64,000 nt of DNA, taken from Streptococcus hyovaginalis DSM 12219. GTDB lineage: Bacteria > Bacillota > Bacilli > Lactobacillales > Streptococcaceae. Within the stretch, counting starts at the first letter, position 1, and each line of letters begins with the position of its first letter. Made by a program: the position numbers and the translations under genes. The notes below the pieces were generated by a model, which saw only the letters and a list, made by a program, of their open reading frames with translations, was not told the origin of the DNA and did not search any database. Below are positions 35,181 to 44,579 of this stretch, in pieces. Location of the stretch: positions 62,001 to 126,000 of the forward strand of contig NZ_ATVP01000002.1 of NCBI RefSeq assembly GCF_000420785.1, written 5' to 3'.

Positions 35181-36062
35181 ATGCAAATTTTAATTCCCCA
35201 TCTCTGGTATGACACAGAGGCTCGAGAAGCTGTGGAGCGTTATACGAGTTTATTTCCCGATTCAGGCCTTGACTGGAGCTACACAATTACAGATACGCCA
35301 TCTGGTGATGCGGAAATGATTCATTTTCACTTAGGAGATACGACAATGGCGGCGATTAGTGCAGGTCCTTATTTCCAGCTTAATGAGTCGATTTCGCTCA
35401 TGATAGACCTGTCCTCTAAAGAGGAACTTAACCGTATTTATAAAGGGTTGATGGATGGTGGACGTGAACTTATGCCTTTGGATGAATATGATTTTAGTCC
35501 CTATTATGCTTGGGTTGGGGATAAATATGGTTTATCATGGCAATTATCTTATAATCCAGAAATTACGGAATCGTTTAGGGTTTCATTTTGCTTGCTGTTT
35601 TCAGAGGATCAGGTTGGTTTAGCGGAAAATGCTTTAAAAACTTATCAGGAATACTTTGTTGGTAGTTATGTTGAGCGCATTTCTTACTATCAGTCAGGTG
35701 AGGCTTTATTGGAGGAGGCTAAAATTAATTACAGTCAGCTGCGAATCGGGAATCAAGATTTGATTTTGATGGATCATGGCTACGGTGGCGAAAATAGTTT
35801 CAACGAAGCATTTTCCTTTATGCTTTTAGTTGATACCCAAGAAGAAGCTGATGCTTATTATGAGCACTTATCTGCTGTTCCTGAGGCAGAAATTTGTGGT
35901 TGGACTAAAGATACTTACGGTGTTTCTTGGCAAATTGTTCCTCGCATGATGATGGCTTCTCAATTGACAAGTTCACAAGAAAAAATGCAAACTCTCAATC
36001 AAGCTATTCTAAAAATGAAACGGTTAGATATTGCAGAAATTGAAAAGTTACTAAATTCATAG
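35181..36062 (+). CDS. VOC-family (PhnB-like) protein with two domains
   Basis: A 293-residue soluble protein with two PhnB/3-demethylubiquinone-methyltransferase-like domains (about 1-135: QILIPHLWYDTEAREAVERY, YYAWVGDKYGLSWQL; about 140-275: SEDQVGLAENALKTYQEYF, CGWTKDTYGVSWQIVPRMM). Function of such proteins is unknown. I used the second ATG, 8 nt after GCGAGG; TGTTATAAT is 32 nt upstream. The second domain is duplicated in the chimeric gene at 37055. Confidence 0.83.
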   Translation: MQILIPHLWYDTEAREAVERYTSLFPDSGLDWSYTITDTPSGDAEMIHFHLGDTTMAAISAGPYFQLNESISLMIDLSSKEELNRIYKGLMDGGRELMPLDEYDFSPYYAWVGDKYGLSWQLSYNPEITESFRVSFCLLFSEDQVGLAENALKTYQEYFVGSYVERISYYQSGEALLEEAKINYSQLRIGNQDLILMDHGYGGENSFNEAFSFMLLVDTQEEADAYYEHLSAVPEAEICGWTKDTYGVSWQIVPRMMMASQLTSSQEKMQTLNQAILKMKRLDIAEIEKLLNS

Positions 36063-36064
36063 GC

Positions 36065-36088
36065 CTCTCCAAAATCTGGAGAGTTTTT
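36065..36088 (+). terminator. terminator after the VOC gene
   Basis: CTCTCC, loop AAAATCT, GGAGAG and TTTTT. Confidence 0.88.
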
Positions 36089-36152
36089 AAGGTTCTTGAT
36101 TTTCGATGAAATTGTGTTAAACTATCTTAAACTTTCCTAAGGAGACTTGCCT

Positions 36153-36920
36153 ATGTTATTAGAAGAATTCGACACTGATAAACAAGCCATTATAAATCCA
36201 GATATGGTTAATGAGCCTATCAAGAACTTCCCAGAAACGGTAGTTACTTGCTTCGCCAGAGGGACTTTTGAGCGGATTTTAAAGGAGTTACCGCATAAGC
36301 ATTTGGTGACAACGAGTGTCGCTAATCTTGATATCTCCATTTACGAAATAGACGTTGATGGGCACAAACTTGGTTTTTTCAATTCTTATGTTGGTGCTGC
36401 TGGTTGTGTTGCCGTTCTTGAAGATTTAATTGTGATGGGAATGAAAAACTTAGTAGTCTTTGGAACCTGTGGTGTCCTTGATAGCAGCATTGCAGAGACA
36501 TCTATTATCATTCCAAGGGCTGCACTTCGTGATGAGGGGACTAGTTTTCACTACCTTTCCCCTAGCGATGAGATAATGGTTAACCAGGATTTTCATGAGG
36601 ATTTTAAAAGTTTCCTTGACAAGCAAAAGGTTTCTTATACAGAAGGCAAGGTATGGACAACTGATGGTATCTATCGGGAAACGGTAGATAAGATGGCTAG
36701 ACGTAAAGCTCAAGGTGCGATATGTGTCGATATGGAATGCTCTGCTATTGCAGCTTTAGCTGACTTCCGAAAAATCAGTCACTTCCAGTTTTTCTACTCA
36801 GCTGATAATTTAGATGCTGACGTTTGGGATGTGAGAACCCTTAGTAATGATGCGGACCTCGAAACGAAAGATCGCATCGCATATATTGCTTTGGCATTTG
36901 CTAAAGAGCGCTTCTCTTAG
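36153..36920 (+). CDS. nucleoside phosphorylase (PNP/UDP family)
   Basis: A 255-residue phosphorylase-like enzyme. Phosphate/ribose elements: FNSYVGAAGCVAVLEDLI, FGTCGVLD, and VDMECSAIAAL, the substrate-binding Met-Glu. Closest in pattern to uridine-phosphorylase-like members; the nucleoside is not determined. The ATG follows AAGGAGA. A degraded copy of its last third lies at 39622. Confidence 0.85.
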   Translation: MLLEEFDTDKQAIINPDMVNEPIKNFPETVVTCFARGTFERILKELPHKHLVTTSVANLDISIYEIDVDGHKLGFFNSYVGAAGCVAVLEDLIVMGMKNLVVFGTCGVLDSSIAETSIIIPRAALRDEGTSFHYLSPSDEIMVNQDFHEDFKSFLDKQKVSYTEGKVWTTDGIYRETVDKMARRKAQGAICVDMECSAIAALADFRKISHFQFFYSADNLDADVWDVRTLSNDADLETKDRIAYIALAFAKERFS

Positions 36921-37041
36921 TTGGTTATCAACCGTAAAGTTAAGTAGCAACATCCAGAGAGAGTCCACTAATCCTAAGGAGAATAGGCCTTTTGAACTAA
37001 AGTGTTTACGATCCTCTCTTTGAGAAGTTGGAAAAGTTTGT

Positions 37042-37054
37042 TATAATCAACATT
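37042..37054 (+). promoter_or_regulatory. copied truA promoter, leaderless type
   Basis: TGTTATAAT directly followed by 7 nt and the ATG. The preceding AGAAGTTG-GAAAAGTTTG matches AGAAGTTG-AGAAAGTTTG at truA (40371-40387), so promoter and start codon were duplicated together. Confidence 0.75.
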
Positions 37055-37561
37055 ATGACAAGATATAAAGCGACGATTTCTTATGATGGAACGCTTTTTT
37101 CAGAGCATCAAGTTGGTCTCGCGGAAGGTGCCTTAAAAACGTATCAGAAATGTTTTGATAATAGTCAGCTTGAGCGAATTTCTTATTATAAAGATGGAGA
37201 GGCTCCTTTGGCAACAGCTAAGATTAATTACAGCCAATTACGGATTGGTGATCAAGACCTCATTTTAATGGATCATGGCTATGGTGGTGAAAATAGTTTC
37301 AATGAAGCCTTCTCGTTTATGATCTATGTAGAGACACAGGAGGAGGCGGATGCTTATTATGAGCACTTGTCAGCGGTCCCTGAATCAGAGATTTGTGGTT
37401 GGGCTAGGGATGCTTATGGTGTCTCTTGGCAAATTGTCCCTCGTGTGCTCATGGAAGCCTATGATAAGGCAAGACCAGAGCAGTTACAGCAACTTCATCA
37501 AGAAATTTTGAAAATGAAACGTCTGGACATTAATCGTATTAAGTCACTGTTGAGCCAGTGA
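37055..37561 (+). CDS. chimeric gene: truA start fused to second VOC domain
   Basis: A 168-residue ORF. The first 16 residues, [16 protein letters not shown], are the N-terminus of TruA ([16 protein letters not shown] at 40402); from there it reads EHQVGLAEGALKTYQK... and continues as the second domain of the VOC protein at 35181 (SEDQVGLAENALKTYQE) to its C-terminus. The join lies in the shared CTnTTTTC of both parents. The frame is intact and the promoter is that of truA, so a stand-alone VOC domain with a foreign N-terminus is probably made. It has no TruA catalytic Asp. Formed by duplication and deletion; function unknown. Confidence 0.8.
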   Translation: MTRYKATISYDGTLFSEHQVGLAEGALKTYQKCFDNSQLERISYYKDGEAPLATAKINYSQLRIGDQDLILMDHGYGGENSFNEAFSFMIYVETQEEADAYYEHLSAVPESEICGWARDAYGVSWQIVPRVLMEAYDKARPEQLQQLHQEILKMKRLDINRIKSLLSQ

Positions 37562-37715
37562 TTTGACAGATTGATCCCCTCCTTAGAAACGAAAGACGGA
37601 ATATTGAAAGACAAAATCACGAAAAGTTCGGATTAAGGATGGAAAATTTGAGGTTTTCTATCCTTTTTTGCCGAAATTATGATAAAATGTAAAAAATTTT
37701 AATTGAGGTAGACCT

Positions 37716-37982
37716 ATGAAAGCCATTATCACTGTAGTTGGAAAAGATAGCAAGGGAATCGTTGCCGGTGTTGCGGGCAAAATTGCTGATCTGGATTTGA
37801 ATATCGATGACATTTCTCAGACCGTTTTAGATGAGTATTTTACCATGATGGCGGTGGTATCGGCTGATGGGAAGAAGGATTTCACGGCCTTGCGTGCAGA
37901 GCTTGAGGCCTACGGTCAGGAGCTCAATGTGAAAATCAACATTCAGAGTGCGGCGATCTTTGATGCCATGCACAATTTGTAA
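37716..37982 (+). CDS. ACT-domain protein
   Basis: An 88-residue single ACT domain (MKAIITVVGKDSKGIVAGVAGKIADLDLNI...), of the type that binds small molecules such as amino acids. It precedes the UPF0210 gene by 10 nt, a linkage found across Firmicutes, so the two are an operon. GAGG lies 9 nt before the ATG. GC content rises sharply at this pair compared with the flanks, suggesting separate ancestry. Confidence 0.9.
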   Translation: MKAIITVVGKDSKGIVAGVAGKIADLDLNIDDISQTVLDEYFTMMAVVSADGKKDFTALRAELEAYGQELNVKINIQSAAIFDAMHNL

Positions 37983-37992
37983 GAGGTAGACC

Positions 37993-39330
37993 ATGGATAT
38001 TAGACAAGTTACTGAAACCATTGAGATGATCGAGGAGCAGCACTTCGATATTAGGACCATTACCATGGGGATTTCCCTCCTGGACTGTATTGATTCAGAT
38101 ATTGATAAGGCTGCGGAGAAGATTTACAGGAAAATCACAACCAAGGCTAAGAACCTGGTGGCCGTTGGTGATGAGATTGCGGCTGAGTTGGGAATTCCTA
38201 TCGTCAACAAGCGCGTGTCTGTGACGCCGATTTCCCTGATCGGTGCGGCGACAGATGCGATGGATTACCTGCCTTTGGCCCATGCCTTGGACAAGGCTGC
38301 CCATGAGATTGGCATTGACTTCATCGGTGGATTTTCAGCTTTGGTTCAAAAAGGCTATCAAAAAGGAGACGAAATTCTCCTCAATTCCATTCCGCAGGCC
38401 TTGGCGCAGACTTCAAAGGTTTGTTCGTCTGTCAATATCGGCTCCACCAAGTCAGGGATTAATATGACAGCGGTGCGGGATATGGGGCGCATCATCAAGG
38501 AGACGGCTGAGGCATCTGAAATGGGTGCTGCCAAGTTGGTCGTCTTTGCCAATGCCGTAGAGGACAATCCTTTCATGGCGGGCGCCTTCCACGGTGTCGG
38601 TGAGGCAGATGTCGTCATCAACGTCGGCGTGTCAGGTCCCGGTGTGGTCAAGCGGGCCTTGGAAAAAGTCCGTGGCGAGAGTTTTGATGTGGTGGCGGAA
38701 ACAGTCAAGAAAACAGCCTTCAAGATTACCCGTATCGGTCAATTGGTTGGCAATATGGCCAGTGAGCGTCTAGGTGTCAAGTTTGGTATCGTTGACTTGT
38801 CACTTGCTCCAACACCTGCTGTTGGGGACTCGGTGGCGCGTGTCTTAGAGGAAATGGGACTGGAAACGGTCGGTACCCACGGGACAACAGCTGCCCTTGC
38901 TCTTCTCAATGATGCTGTTAAAAAAGGCGGTGTTATGGCTTGTAACCAAGTTGGCGGTTTGTCTGGTGCCTTCATTCCTGTCTCTGAGGACGAGGGCATG
39001 ATTGCGGCGGTGCAAAATGGCTCGCTCAATCTTGAAAAACTAGAGGCTATGACAGCTATCTGCTCAGTTGGTCTGGATATGATTGCTATTCCTGAGACGA
39101 CGCCAGCTGAAACCATCGCAGCCATGATTGCAGATGAGGCGGCTATCGGTGTTATCAACCAGAAAACCACTGCGGTCCGCATTATTCCACTTGGAAAAGA
39201 AGGCGATATGATTGAGTTTGGTGGACTCTTGGGAACAGCCCCTGTCATGAAGGTCAATCAGGCTTCGTCAGCAGACTTCATCAACCGTGGCGGACAAATT
39301 CCAGCACCGATTCATAGTTTTAAGAACTAG
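37993..39330 (+). CDS. UPF0210 (DUF711, PFL-like) family protein
   Basis: A 445-residue soluble protein of UPF0210: starts [26 protein letters not shown] and has [14 protein letters not shown] and [22 protein letters not shown]; ends [11 protein letters not shown]. The family has a glycyl-radical-enzyme-like fold but no assigned reaction. AGAGGTAG precedes the ATG. Same operon as the ACT gene. The coding sequence is notably GC-richer at third positions than its neighbours. Confidence 0.92.
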   Translation: MDIRQVTETIEMIEEQHFDIRTITMGISLLDCIDSDIDKAAEKIYRKITTKAKNLVAVGDEIAAELGIPIVNKRVSVTPISLIGAATDAMDYLPLAHALDKAAHEIGIDFIGGFSALVQKGYQKGDEILLNSIPQALAQTSKVCSSVNIGSTKSGINMTAVRDMGRIIKETAEASEMGAAKLVVFANAVEDNPFMAGAFHGVGEADVVINVGVSGPGVVKRALEKVRGESFDVVAETVKKTAFKITRIGQLVGNMASERLGVKFGIVDLSLAPTPAVGDSVARVLEEMGLETVGTHGTTAALALLNDAVKKGGVMACNQVGGLSGAFIPVSEDEGMIAAVQNGSLNLEKLEAMTAICSVGLDMIAIPETTPAETIAAMIADEAAIGVINQKTTAVRIIPLGKEGDMIEFGGLLGTAPVMKVNQASSADFINRGGQIPAPIHSFKN

Positions 39331-39583
39331 GTTTTTATCACAGTTTTCTTGATTGTGGAGGGCGAATTGACCAGAACCTGTCGTCAAAAATCGCTAAAAA
39401 CCATCCAGGGCTAACGGCTCAAGGAATGCCCTTCGGACAAGGCCAGTTTTCCGGATAGGATTCGTGCAGAATAGTTCATCATAAAATGCCGGCAGGCCAA
39501 AAAAGAGTGGGGAGCTAGGTCTCTTGTGCGCTCTTACCAGTGTCTCTGCTGTCACGCTTGGCATGTGACCAGTCATAAATAAT
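39331..39583. other. noncoding stretch, GC-rich, origin unknown
   Basis: Composition resembles the UPF0210 gene rather than the flanking genes. A 60-codon minus-strand ORF (39394-39576) has no ribosome binding site and no recognisable motif. Probably part of the transferred segment. Confidence 0.35.
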
Positions 39584-39613
39584 GAAACCGACTGCGTGAG
39601 CGGTCGGTTTTCT
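39584..39613 (+). terminator. terminator of the ACT-UPF0210 segment
   Basis: AACCGAC and GTCGGTT around TGCGTGAGCG, then a TTTTC tail. Confidence 0.75.
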
Positions 39614-39621
39614 ACGTAAAT

Positions 39622-39800
39622 ATTGCAATCAGAGCCTTAGCTGACTTTCGACAAATCAATCATTTCTAGTTTTTTGGTTCAGTTGGAAATTTCAAGATCG
39701 AAGTTTAGATGAGAGGACACTTAGTAATGATGTCAACCTCGAAAGAAAGGATTGTATGGTCGATGTCGCTTTAGCATTTGCCAAAGAGTGCTTTGCTTAG
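39622..39800 (+). pseudogene. remnant of a second nucleoside phosphorylase gene (3' third)
   Basis: Reads ALADFRQINHF, stop, then after shifts TLSNDVNLERKD and VALAFAKECFA-stop, matching ALADFRKISHFQF, TLSNDADLETKD and IALAFAKERFS of the gene at 36153. Similarity goes on ~30 nt past the stop codon (TNNATAAT.NNGTCAAAGTTAA). Internal stops and frameshifts mark it as dead. It sits just left of intact truA, as the intact phosphorylase sits just left of the truA-derived chimera. Confidence 0.85.
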
Positions 39801-39803
39801 CGA

Positions 39804-40247
39804 TTATAATAATGTCAAAGTTAAATAGAGAAAATGCAGGTAAAGCCCTCCAATGATCAAGGTAATCAAGCTCTTGAACCAGCTGGCTTGTGCCGTTTCC
39901 TTGATTATCTTGTAAGTGAGTATAGGGATAATAGCTAGGATAGCAATAAGTATCCAGACTAAAAGGTTGTTAACATTGATTGGTAGGTTTAACGACAGTG
40001 CTTCGAAAAGACTCGCTATCAAAAAAGTCAGCGGAAATGACAAGCCAAAGAGAATGAAAGCTAGTAAGTGGGCCCAGTGTTTATACCAAATCGTCAAGCA
40101 GATTCCTAGCAGAGCTAAGGGTGGAAGAATGAAAAGGGTGACCGTTGTTCCCCAATGATCGGGGAAAAGTGTCAGGATATCAAGGTAAAAGGCACTAGCA
40201 AATAAGATTAGGCAGAGTAAAAGGAGCCAATGACTTAGTTTGGACAT
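39804..40247 (-). CDS. small integral membrane protein, unknown
   Basis: A 147-residue protein with four to five hydrophobic segments (MSKLSHWLLLLCLILFASAF, HWAHLLAFILFGLSF, LLVWILIAILAIIPIL, SLITLIIGGLYLHFLYL). No motif I recognise. The start follows GGAGGT on the minus strand. Its last codons run into the phosphorylase remnant. Confidence 0.65.
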   Translation of the reverse strand: MSKLSHWLLLLCLILFASAFYLDILTLFPDHWGTTVTLFILPPLALLGICLTIWYKHWAHLLAFILFGLSFPLTFLIASLFEALSLNLPINVNNLLVWILIAILAIIPILTYKIIKETAQASWFKSLITLIIGGLYLHFLYLTLTLL

Positions 40248-40385
40248 AAGATACCTCCATTTTGATAAAAAGTAAGCGTTTTTATTAGTATAACAAAAAC
40301 GGGTGATTTATTGGAGTCTATTAAACATTTTAGTTAGGTCTTACGAAATGCCGATCAATGTCTGCTTTAAGAAGTTGAGAAAGTT

Positions 40386-40401
40386 TGTTATAATCATGAC
40401 T
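40386..40401 (+). promoter_or_regulatory. truA promoter, leaderless type
   Basis: TTGTTATAAT (extended -10, TATAAT 40389-40394) is followed by only CATGACT before the ATG. There is no room for a ribosome binding site, so transcription probably starts at or next to the A of the start codon. Confidence 0.65.
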
Positions 40402-41151
40402 ATGACACGATATAAAGCGATTATTTCTTATGATGGAACACTCTTTTCGGGCTTTCAAAGGCAACCTGGCGAGAGAACGGTTCAAGAAGAAATTGAAAAG
40501 ACCCTTTCTCGATTAAACAGTGGGCAACCTGTCACGATTCATGGTGCTGGTCGTACAGATGCTGGAGTACATGCTTATGGGCAAGTTATTCATTTTGATT
40601 TGCCACAGGTACGTGATGTGGAGAAATTACGCTTTGGATTGGATACACAGTGTCCTGAGGACATTGATGTGGTGAAAGTAGAGTTAGTTTCTGACGACTT
40701 TCATGCACGTTATAACAAACACAGTAAAACCTATGAATTTTTGGTGGATACAGGCCGTCCCAAAAATCCCATGATGCGCCATTATGCAACAGCCTATCCC
40801 TATCCACTAGATGTGGCTTTGATGCAGGAAGCTATGAAAGATTTGGTCGGGACACATGATTTTACCGGCTTCACTGCGTCGGGGACTTCTGTCCTCGATA
40901 AAGTTAGGACAATCACTCAGGCTGAATTGACCGTAGACCCAGGTTCGGGATTTTTACGTTTTACCTTTTCGGGCAATGGTTTTCTCTACAAACAAGTTCG
41001 TAACATGGTTGGAACCTTGTTGAAGATTGGCAATGGCCGTATGCCGGTGAGCCAAGTGCGGACAGTATTAGAGAGTCGTAACCGTGATTTAGCTGGACCG
41101 ACGGCTGCAGGCAACGGTCTTTATCTAAAGGAGATTATCTATGAAGACTGA
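40402..41151 (+). CDS. truA: tRNA pseudouridine(38-40) synthase
   Basis: A 249-residue enzyme that makes pseudouridine at tRNA positions 38-40. [19 protein letters not shown] at the N-terminus, the catalytic Asp in [11 protein letters not shown], and [23 protein letters not shown] near the end. I used the ATG of MTRYKAII, the family start; an ATG two codons upstream is nearly inside the -10. Overlaps the vitamin kinase gene by 11 nt. Donor of the 5' end of the gene at 37055. Confidence 0.97.
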   Translation: MTRYKAIISYDGTLFSGFQRQPGERTVQEEIEKTLSRLNSGQPVTIHGAGRTDAGVHAYGQVIHFDLPQVRDVEKLRFGLDTQCPEDIDVVKVELVSDDFHARYNKHSKTYEFLVDTGRPKNPMMRHYATAYPYPLDVALMQEAMKDLVGTHDFTGFTASGTSVLDKVRTITQAELTVDPGSGFLRFTFSGNGFLYKQVRNMVGTLLKIGNGRMPVSQVRTVLESRNRDLAGPTAAGNGLYLKEIIYED

Positions 41152-41908
41152 TTACATCCTAACGATTGCAGGTAATGATGTTTTGAGTGGCGGAGGTATG
41201 CAGGCTGATTTGGCAACCTTCACAGCTCATAGCCTCTATGGATTTGTCGCTCAAACATGCTTGACAGCCGTTACTGAAGAAGGGTTTGAGATTATTCCTG
41301 TGGCTACTGATATTTTTCAGAAGCAGCTAGACAGCTTGGCTCAAGTCCCTTTTGTAGCGATAAAAGTTGGTCTTTTACCGAATGAGGCTATAGCTCAGTC
41401 TGTATTGGATTTTTTGAAAGAGAGGCCACACTTACCAGTGGTGCTTGATCCGGTTTTGGTTTTTAAGGAAAATGCGGATCAAGAAGTGGCTCGTATGGGG
41501 GAATTTATGCGTCAGCTCTTTCCTCTTTCGACTGTGATAACGCCGAATTTGAAAGAAGCACAGCTATTATCTCAGTTATCGCTTATTGATACGGCTAGTA
41601 TGGAAGCGGCAGCTGTTCAATTGCAAGCTATAGGCGCCCATCATGTGGTCATTAAAGGGGGGGCTAGATTAACTGAAGATGAGGCTTTAGATGTTTTGGT
41701 AACAGAAGATGGCTCAGTAGAGCACCTCTGTGCTCCGCTCTTGAAACGTAATAATCAAGGGGCTGGATGTACTTTCGCATCGGCTATTGCTAGTGGTTTG
41801 GCACGTGGATTGTCCATTGTTGAAGCTACCCGTGCGGCAAAAGATTTTGTCTACCAAGCTATCGCGTTTTCTAATGATTATGGAGTAACACAGTATGAAA
41901 AAAACTAA
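41141..41908 (+). CDS. hydroxymethylpyrimidine/pyridoxal kinase (ThiD/PdxK family)
   Basis: A 255-residue ribokinase-fold kinase. [18 protein letters not shown] at the N-terminus, VVLDPVLV, and [16 protein letters not shown] with the catalytic Cys/anion hole. ThiD-like pyridoxal kinases of Gram-positives share this pattern, so substrate is either HMP or vitamin B6. Operon truA-kinase-ECF S component: the overlap with the transporter gene suggests that the kinase traps the imported vitamin. Confidence 0.88.
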   Translation: MKTDYILTIAGNDVLSGGGMQADLATFTAHSLYGFVAQTCLTAVTEEGFEIIPVATDIFQKQLDSLAQVPFVAIKVGLLPNEAIAQSVLDFLKERPHLPVVLDPVLVFKENADQEVARMGEFMRQLFPLSTVITPNLKEAQLLSQLSLIDTASMEAAAVQLQAIGAHHVVIKGGARLTEDEALDVLVTEDGSVEHLCAPLLKRNNQGAGCTFASAIASGLARGLSIVEATRAAKDFVYQAIAFSNDYGVTQYEKN

Positions 41909-42359
41909 TACAAAACAATTAAGTTTATGGGCGATATTGACAGCTTTAAGTGTTGTCCTTGCTTATATTCATGTTCCAACTCCAACAGGTTTTTTGACCC
42001 TATTAGATGTTGGGATTTATACGACAGCTTTTTACCTAGGCTCTAAAGCCGGTGCTGTCGTAGGAGGTTTGTCAGGATTTTTGATTGACCTCTTGCTCGG
42101 TTATCCGCAGTACATGGTGCATAGTCTTATTGCTCATGGTGCTCAGGGATACTTTGGTGGTTGGACTGGGAAAAAGCGTTTTTTAGGATTACTATTAGCT
42201 AGTTTAGCCATGGTTGGTTGGTACTTCTTAGCAGCACTTTTCCTTGGCTACGGCCTAGGCGCTGCTTGGGCGGGTATATGGGGTAATATCCTGCAAAATC
42301 TTTTTGGAATGGCCCTTGGATTTGTGATTTACAAAGCCCTTTTAAAACTAAACCTTTGA
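41895..42359 (+). CDS. ECF transporter S component, vitamin-specific
   Basis: A 154-residue membrane protein with about five to six hydrophobic segments and the S-component features LSLWAILTALSVVLAY and VVGGLSGFLIDLLLGYPQ. It would work with a shared energy-coupling module encoded elsewhere. By linkage to the ThiD/PdxK-type kinase the likely cargo is HMP or pyridoxine (HmpT/PdxU-type). 14-nt overlap with the kinase gene. Confidence 0.86.
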   Translation: MKKTNTKQLSLWAILTALSVVLAYIHVPTPTGFLTLLDVGIYTTAFYLGSKAGAVVGGLSGFLIDLLLGYPQYMVHSLIAHGAQGYFGGWTGKKRFLGLLLASLAMVGWYFLAALFLGYGLGAAWAGIWGNILQNLFGMALGFVIYKALLKLNL

Positions 42360-42411
42360 TTTTTGATATACTAGTAATCGTTAGTAATGATGTAAAGTGA
42401 GGCAAGACACA

Positions 42412-42975
42412 ATGGAAATGGAGCATCTAGCAGATGAGACCCGGGCAATTGTTACCGATATTATTGAACGATCAGCGATTCAAAAAGGCCAACTTTTTGT
42501 GTTAGGCCTATCTTCTAGTGAAGTTGCTGGTGGGATGATTGGTCAGAATTCCAGTCAGGAGATCGGTGAAGTTGTTGTGAAAACGATCTTAGAGGAACTA
42601 AAAAAGTCGGGTATTTTTCTAGCTGTTCAGGGCTGCGAACACCTCAATCGTGCCCTGGTGGTTGAAAGGGCATTTGCCTTACAAAAAGATTTGGAAATTG
42701 TCAATGTCCTCCCTAGCTTACATGCTGGTGGAAGTGGGCAATTGGCTGCTTTCAAATTCATGACGGATCCTGTTGAAGTTGAAGAAGTAGTTGCCCAAGC
42801 AGGTTTAGATATTGGGGACACCTCTATTGGCATGCACGTCAAGCGTGTGCAGGTGCCATTACGCCCTATTCAAAGAGAATTAGGTGGCGCGCACGTGACA
42901 GCCCTTGCCAGTCGTCCTAAACTGATTGGTGGCGCGCGTGCACATTATCAAGAGGATAACATAAGAAAGGGTTAA
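42412..42975 (+). CDS. UPF0340/TIGR01440-family protein
   Basis: A 187-residue soluble protein of uncharacterised family UPF0340: [46 protein letters not shown] and [13 protein letters not shown] are the hallmark stretches. ATG 9 nt after GAGG. Co-directional with the vitamin operon. Function unknown. Confidence 0.9.
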   Translation: MEMEHLADETRAIVTDIIERSAIQKGQLFVLGLSSSEVAGGMIGQNSSQEIGEVVVKTILEELKKSGIFLAVQGCEHLNRALVVERAFALQKDLEIVNVLPSLHAGGSGQLAAFKFMTDPVEVEEVVAQAGLDIGDTSIGMHVKRVQVPLRPIQRELGGAHVTALASRPKLIGGARAHYQEDNIRKG

Positions 42976-42979
42976 TTCA

Positions 42980-43588
42980 ATGCCAAAATTTGCAATAAAA
43001 AATTTAGTTTGGACACGTCCGCCCCAAGATTATAAAATAGCAGAAAATCGTATTTCCATCACGACGGAGCCTCATACTGATCTTTGGCAAAAAACCTACT
43101 ACCATTTTGTTAATGACACTGCACCTGTTCTACAAATGGAAACGGAAGAGGAGTATTTTTCGTTTACAGTTAAGACAGATTTTGCGGATAGTCACACTAG
43201 GTTTGATCAATGCGGTATTGTGGTCTATCAGAACTCGGAAAACTGGCTTAAATGCTCGATTGAATATGAAAATGAAGATTTTCAACATCTTGGATCAGTA
43301 GTTACCAATCAAGGATATTCAGATTGGGCAACTACGGAAATCGGAGCTGAAGTGAAGTCCATGTGGTTTCGACTAAGTAGACGGGGCTCGGATTTTTGTT
43401 TTGAAAATTCAGAGGACGGAGTTTATTTCAAGCAGATGCGAATTTGTCACTTTTACCAAGGGGCTGGAAAAATTACCTTTGGTCTTTACGCTTGTTCACC
43501 TGAATATTCCAGTTTCACAGCCACTTTTACTGATATGGAATTGTCAGAATGTAGATGGAAAGCACATGATGGTCAGCAACCCGATTAG
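42980..43588 (+). CDS. DUF1349 family protein
   Basis: A 202-residue soluble protein with the concanavalin-A-like fold of DUF1349: TTEPHTDLWQKTYYHF, FDQCGIVVYQNSENWLKCSIEYE, YSDWATTEI and FGLYACSPEYSSFTATF. No enzymatic activity is established. AAGAAAGG before the ATG, 4 nt after the UPF0340 gene, so co-transcribed. Confidence 0.88.
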   Translation: MPKFAIKNLVWTRPPQDYKIAENRISITTEPHTDLWQKTYYHFVNDTAPVLQMETEEEYFSFTVKTDFADSHTRFDQCGIVVYQNSENWLKCSIEYENEDFQHLGSVVTNQGYSDWATTEIGAEVKSMWFRLSRRGSDFCFENSEDGVYFKQMRICHFYQGAGKITFGLYACSPEYSSFTATFTDMELSECRWKAHDGQQPD

Positions 43589-43655
43589 ACACTCAATCAT
43601 AGGAAGCGGATAGTATGCGGCGGATCCTATTAGGAAGTTTTAATAAAGATTAGCA

Positions 43656-43708
43656 AAAAAAGTGATGGCTACCTTAAGAGAATTTCCTAAAAGCGGTCAT
43701 CACTTTTT
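43656..43708. terminator. bidirectional terminator between convergent genes
   Basis: AAAAAGTGATG and CATCACTTTTT pair, with GCTACC/GCGGT-type pairing inside. Serves DUF1349 on the plus strand and the MscS gene on the minus strand. Confidence 0.85.
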
Positions 43709-43739
43709 GATAATGCGAAGTTAAAGAGGAGATATGGAG

Positions 43740-44579
43740 TTACGGTCTAGGGGAAATGGGAGTTACTGTTGGTAGCTGTATGCCTGCTTCCAAGAGTGCG
43801 GTTTGGTAGAGTTGGAAAAAAGCAGGAGATATCCGATATTGTTGCCCATTTTGAACGAAAATATTAACCCGAAAAACGAGTTGGTTATTGTTATTCATAA
43901 TGGCACCAATAATGTCTGGTGAATTGATGATTTCAGGATAGCGAGAGACATTCTCATTGTTGACGGTCTGTATAATAGCATCTACTTTATCGAGATTGGT
44001 ATGTGTGTAAATGGGGAGGTCAATTTGAGCACGCATGTTGCCACGTGATTGATTGCTAACAGTACTGATGTTGCGGTTTGGAATGAAATGCAGTGTCCCA
44101 TCAAAGCCAACAATTTGAGTTGTCCGAATGCCGATGCTGGCAACAGTTCCAGAGATGTCTCCGACTTCGACAGTTTCATCAACTTCTAATTGGTTTTCAA
44201 AGAGGATGAAAAAGCCGTTGACCATATCAGAAAGAAAGCCTTGAGCCCCTAGTCCGACGGCGACACCGGCAATTCCCGCACCTGCCAAGAGGCTAGAGAC
44301 AGGGATTCCCAGAATGCTCAGAATCCAGTAGGCCAATAAGAAATAAAGTGCATAGTTCATGACGTTATGGAGCAATTTTGTCATGGTACGCTGGCGCATT
44401 GGGCTTTGTTTTGTAAAGGAGATGGATCGCTCAATTGTTTTTGTAAAGAGAGTATCTAAGAGTTTCTTTAAAATCGTAAAAAGAATGAGAAGTAGGATTA
44501 ATGAAACCGTCTTTGATATGATATTTTCTGCAATTACTTCAAGTTGTAATTTGTTCCAATAATTTTCAATGTATGTCAT
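43740..44579 (-). CDS. small-conductance mechanosensitive channel (MscS family)
   Basis: A 279-residue inner-membrane channel. Two to three N-terminal hydrophobic segments, pore helix AGAGIAGVAVGLGAQGFLSDMVNGFFI, then the beta domain with VGDISGTVASIGIRTTQIVGFDGTLHFIPNRNI. Acts in osmotic down-shock release. Single gene on the minus strand. Confidence 0.93.
   Translation of the reverse strand: MTYIENYWNKLQLEVIAENIISKTVSLILLLILFTILKKLLDTLFTKTIERSISFTKQSPMRQRTMTKLLHNVMNYALYFLLAYWILSILGIPVSSLLAGAGIAGVAVGLGAQGFLSDMVNGFFILFENQLEVDETVEVGDISGTVASIGIRTTQIVGFDGTLHFIPNRNISTVSNQSRGNMRAQIDLPIYTHTNLDKVDAIIQTVNNENVSRYPEIINSPDIIGAIMNNNNQLVFRVNIFVQNGQQYRISPAFFQLYQTALLEAGIQLPTVTPISPRP

Noticed and set aside
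39394..39576. 60-codon minus-strand ORF after the UPF0210 gene
   Set aside because: No start signal and no recognisable motif; GC-rich DNA gives long chance ORFs.
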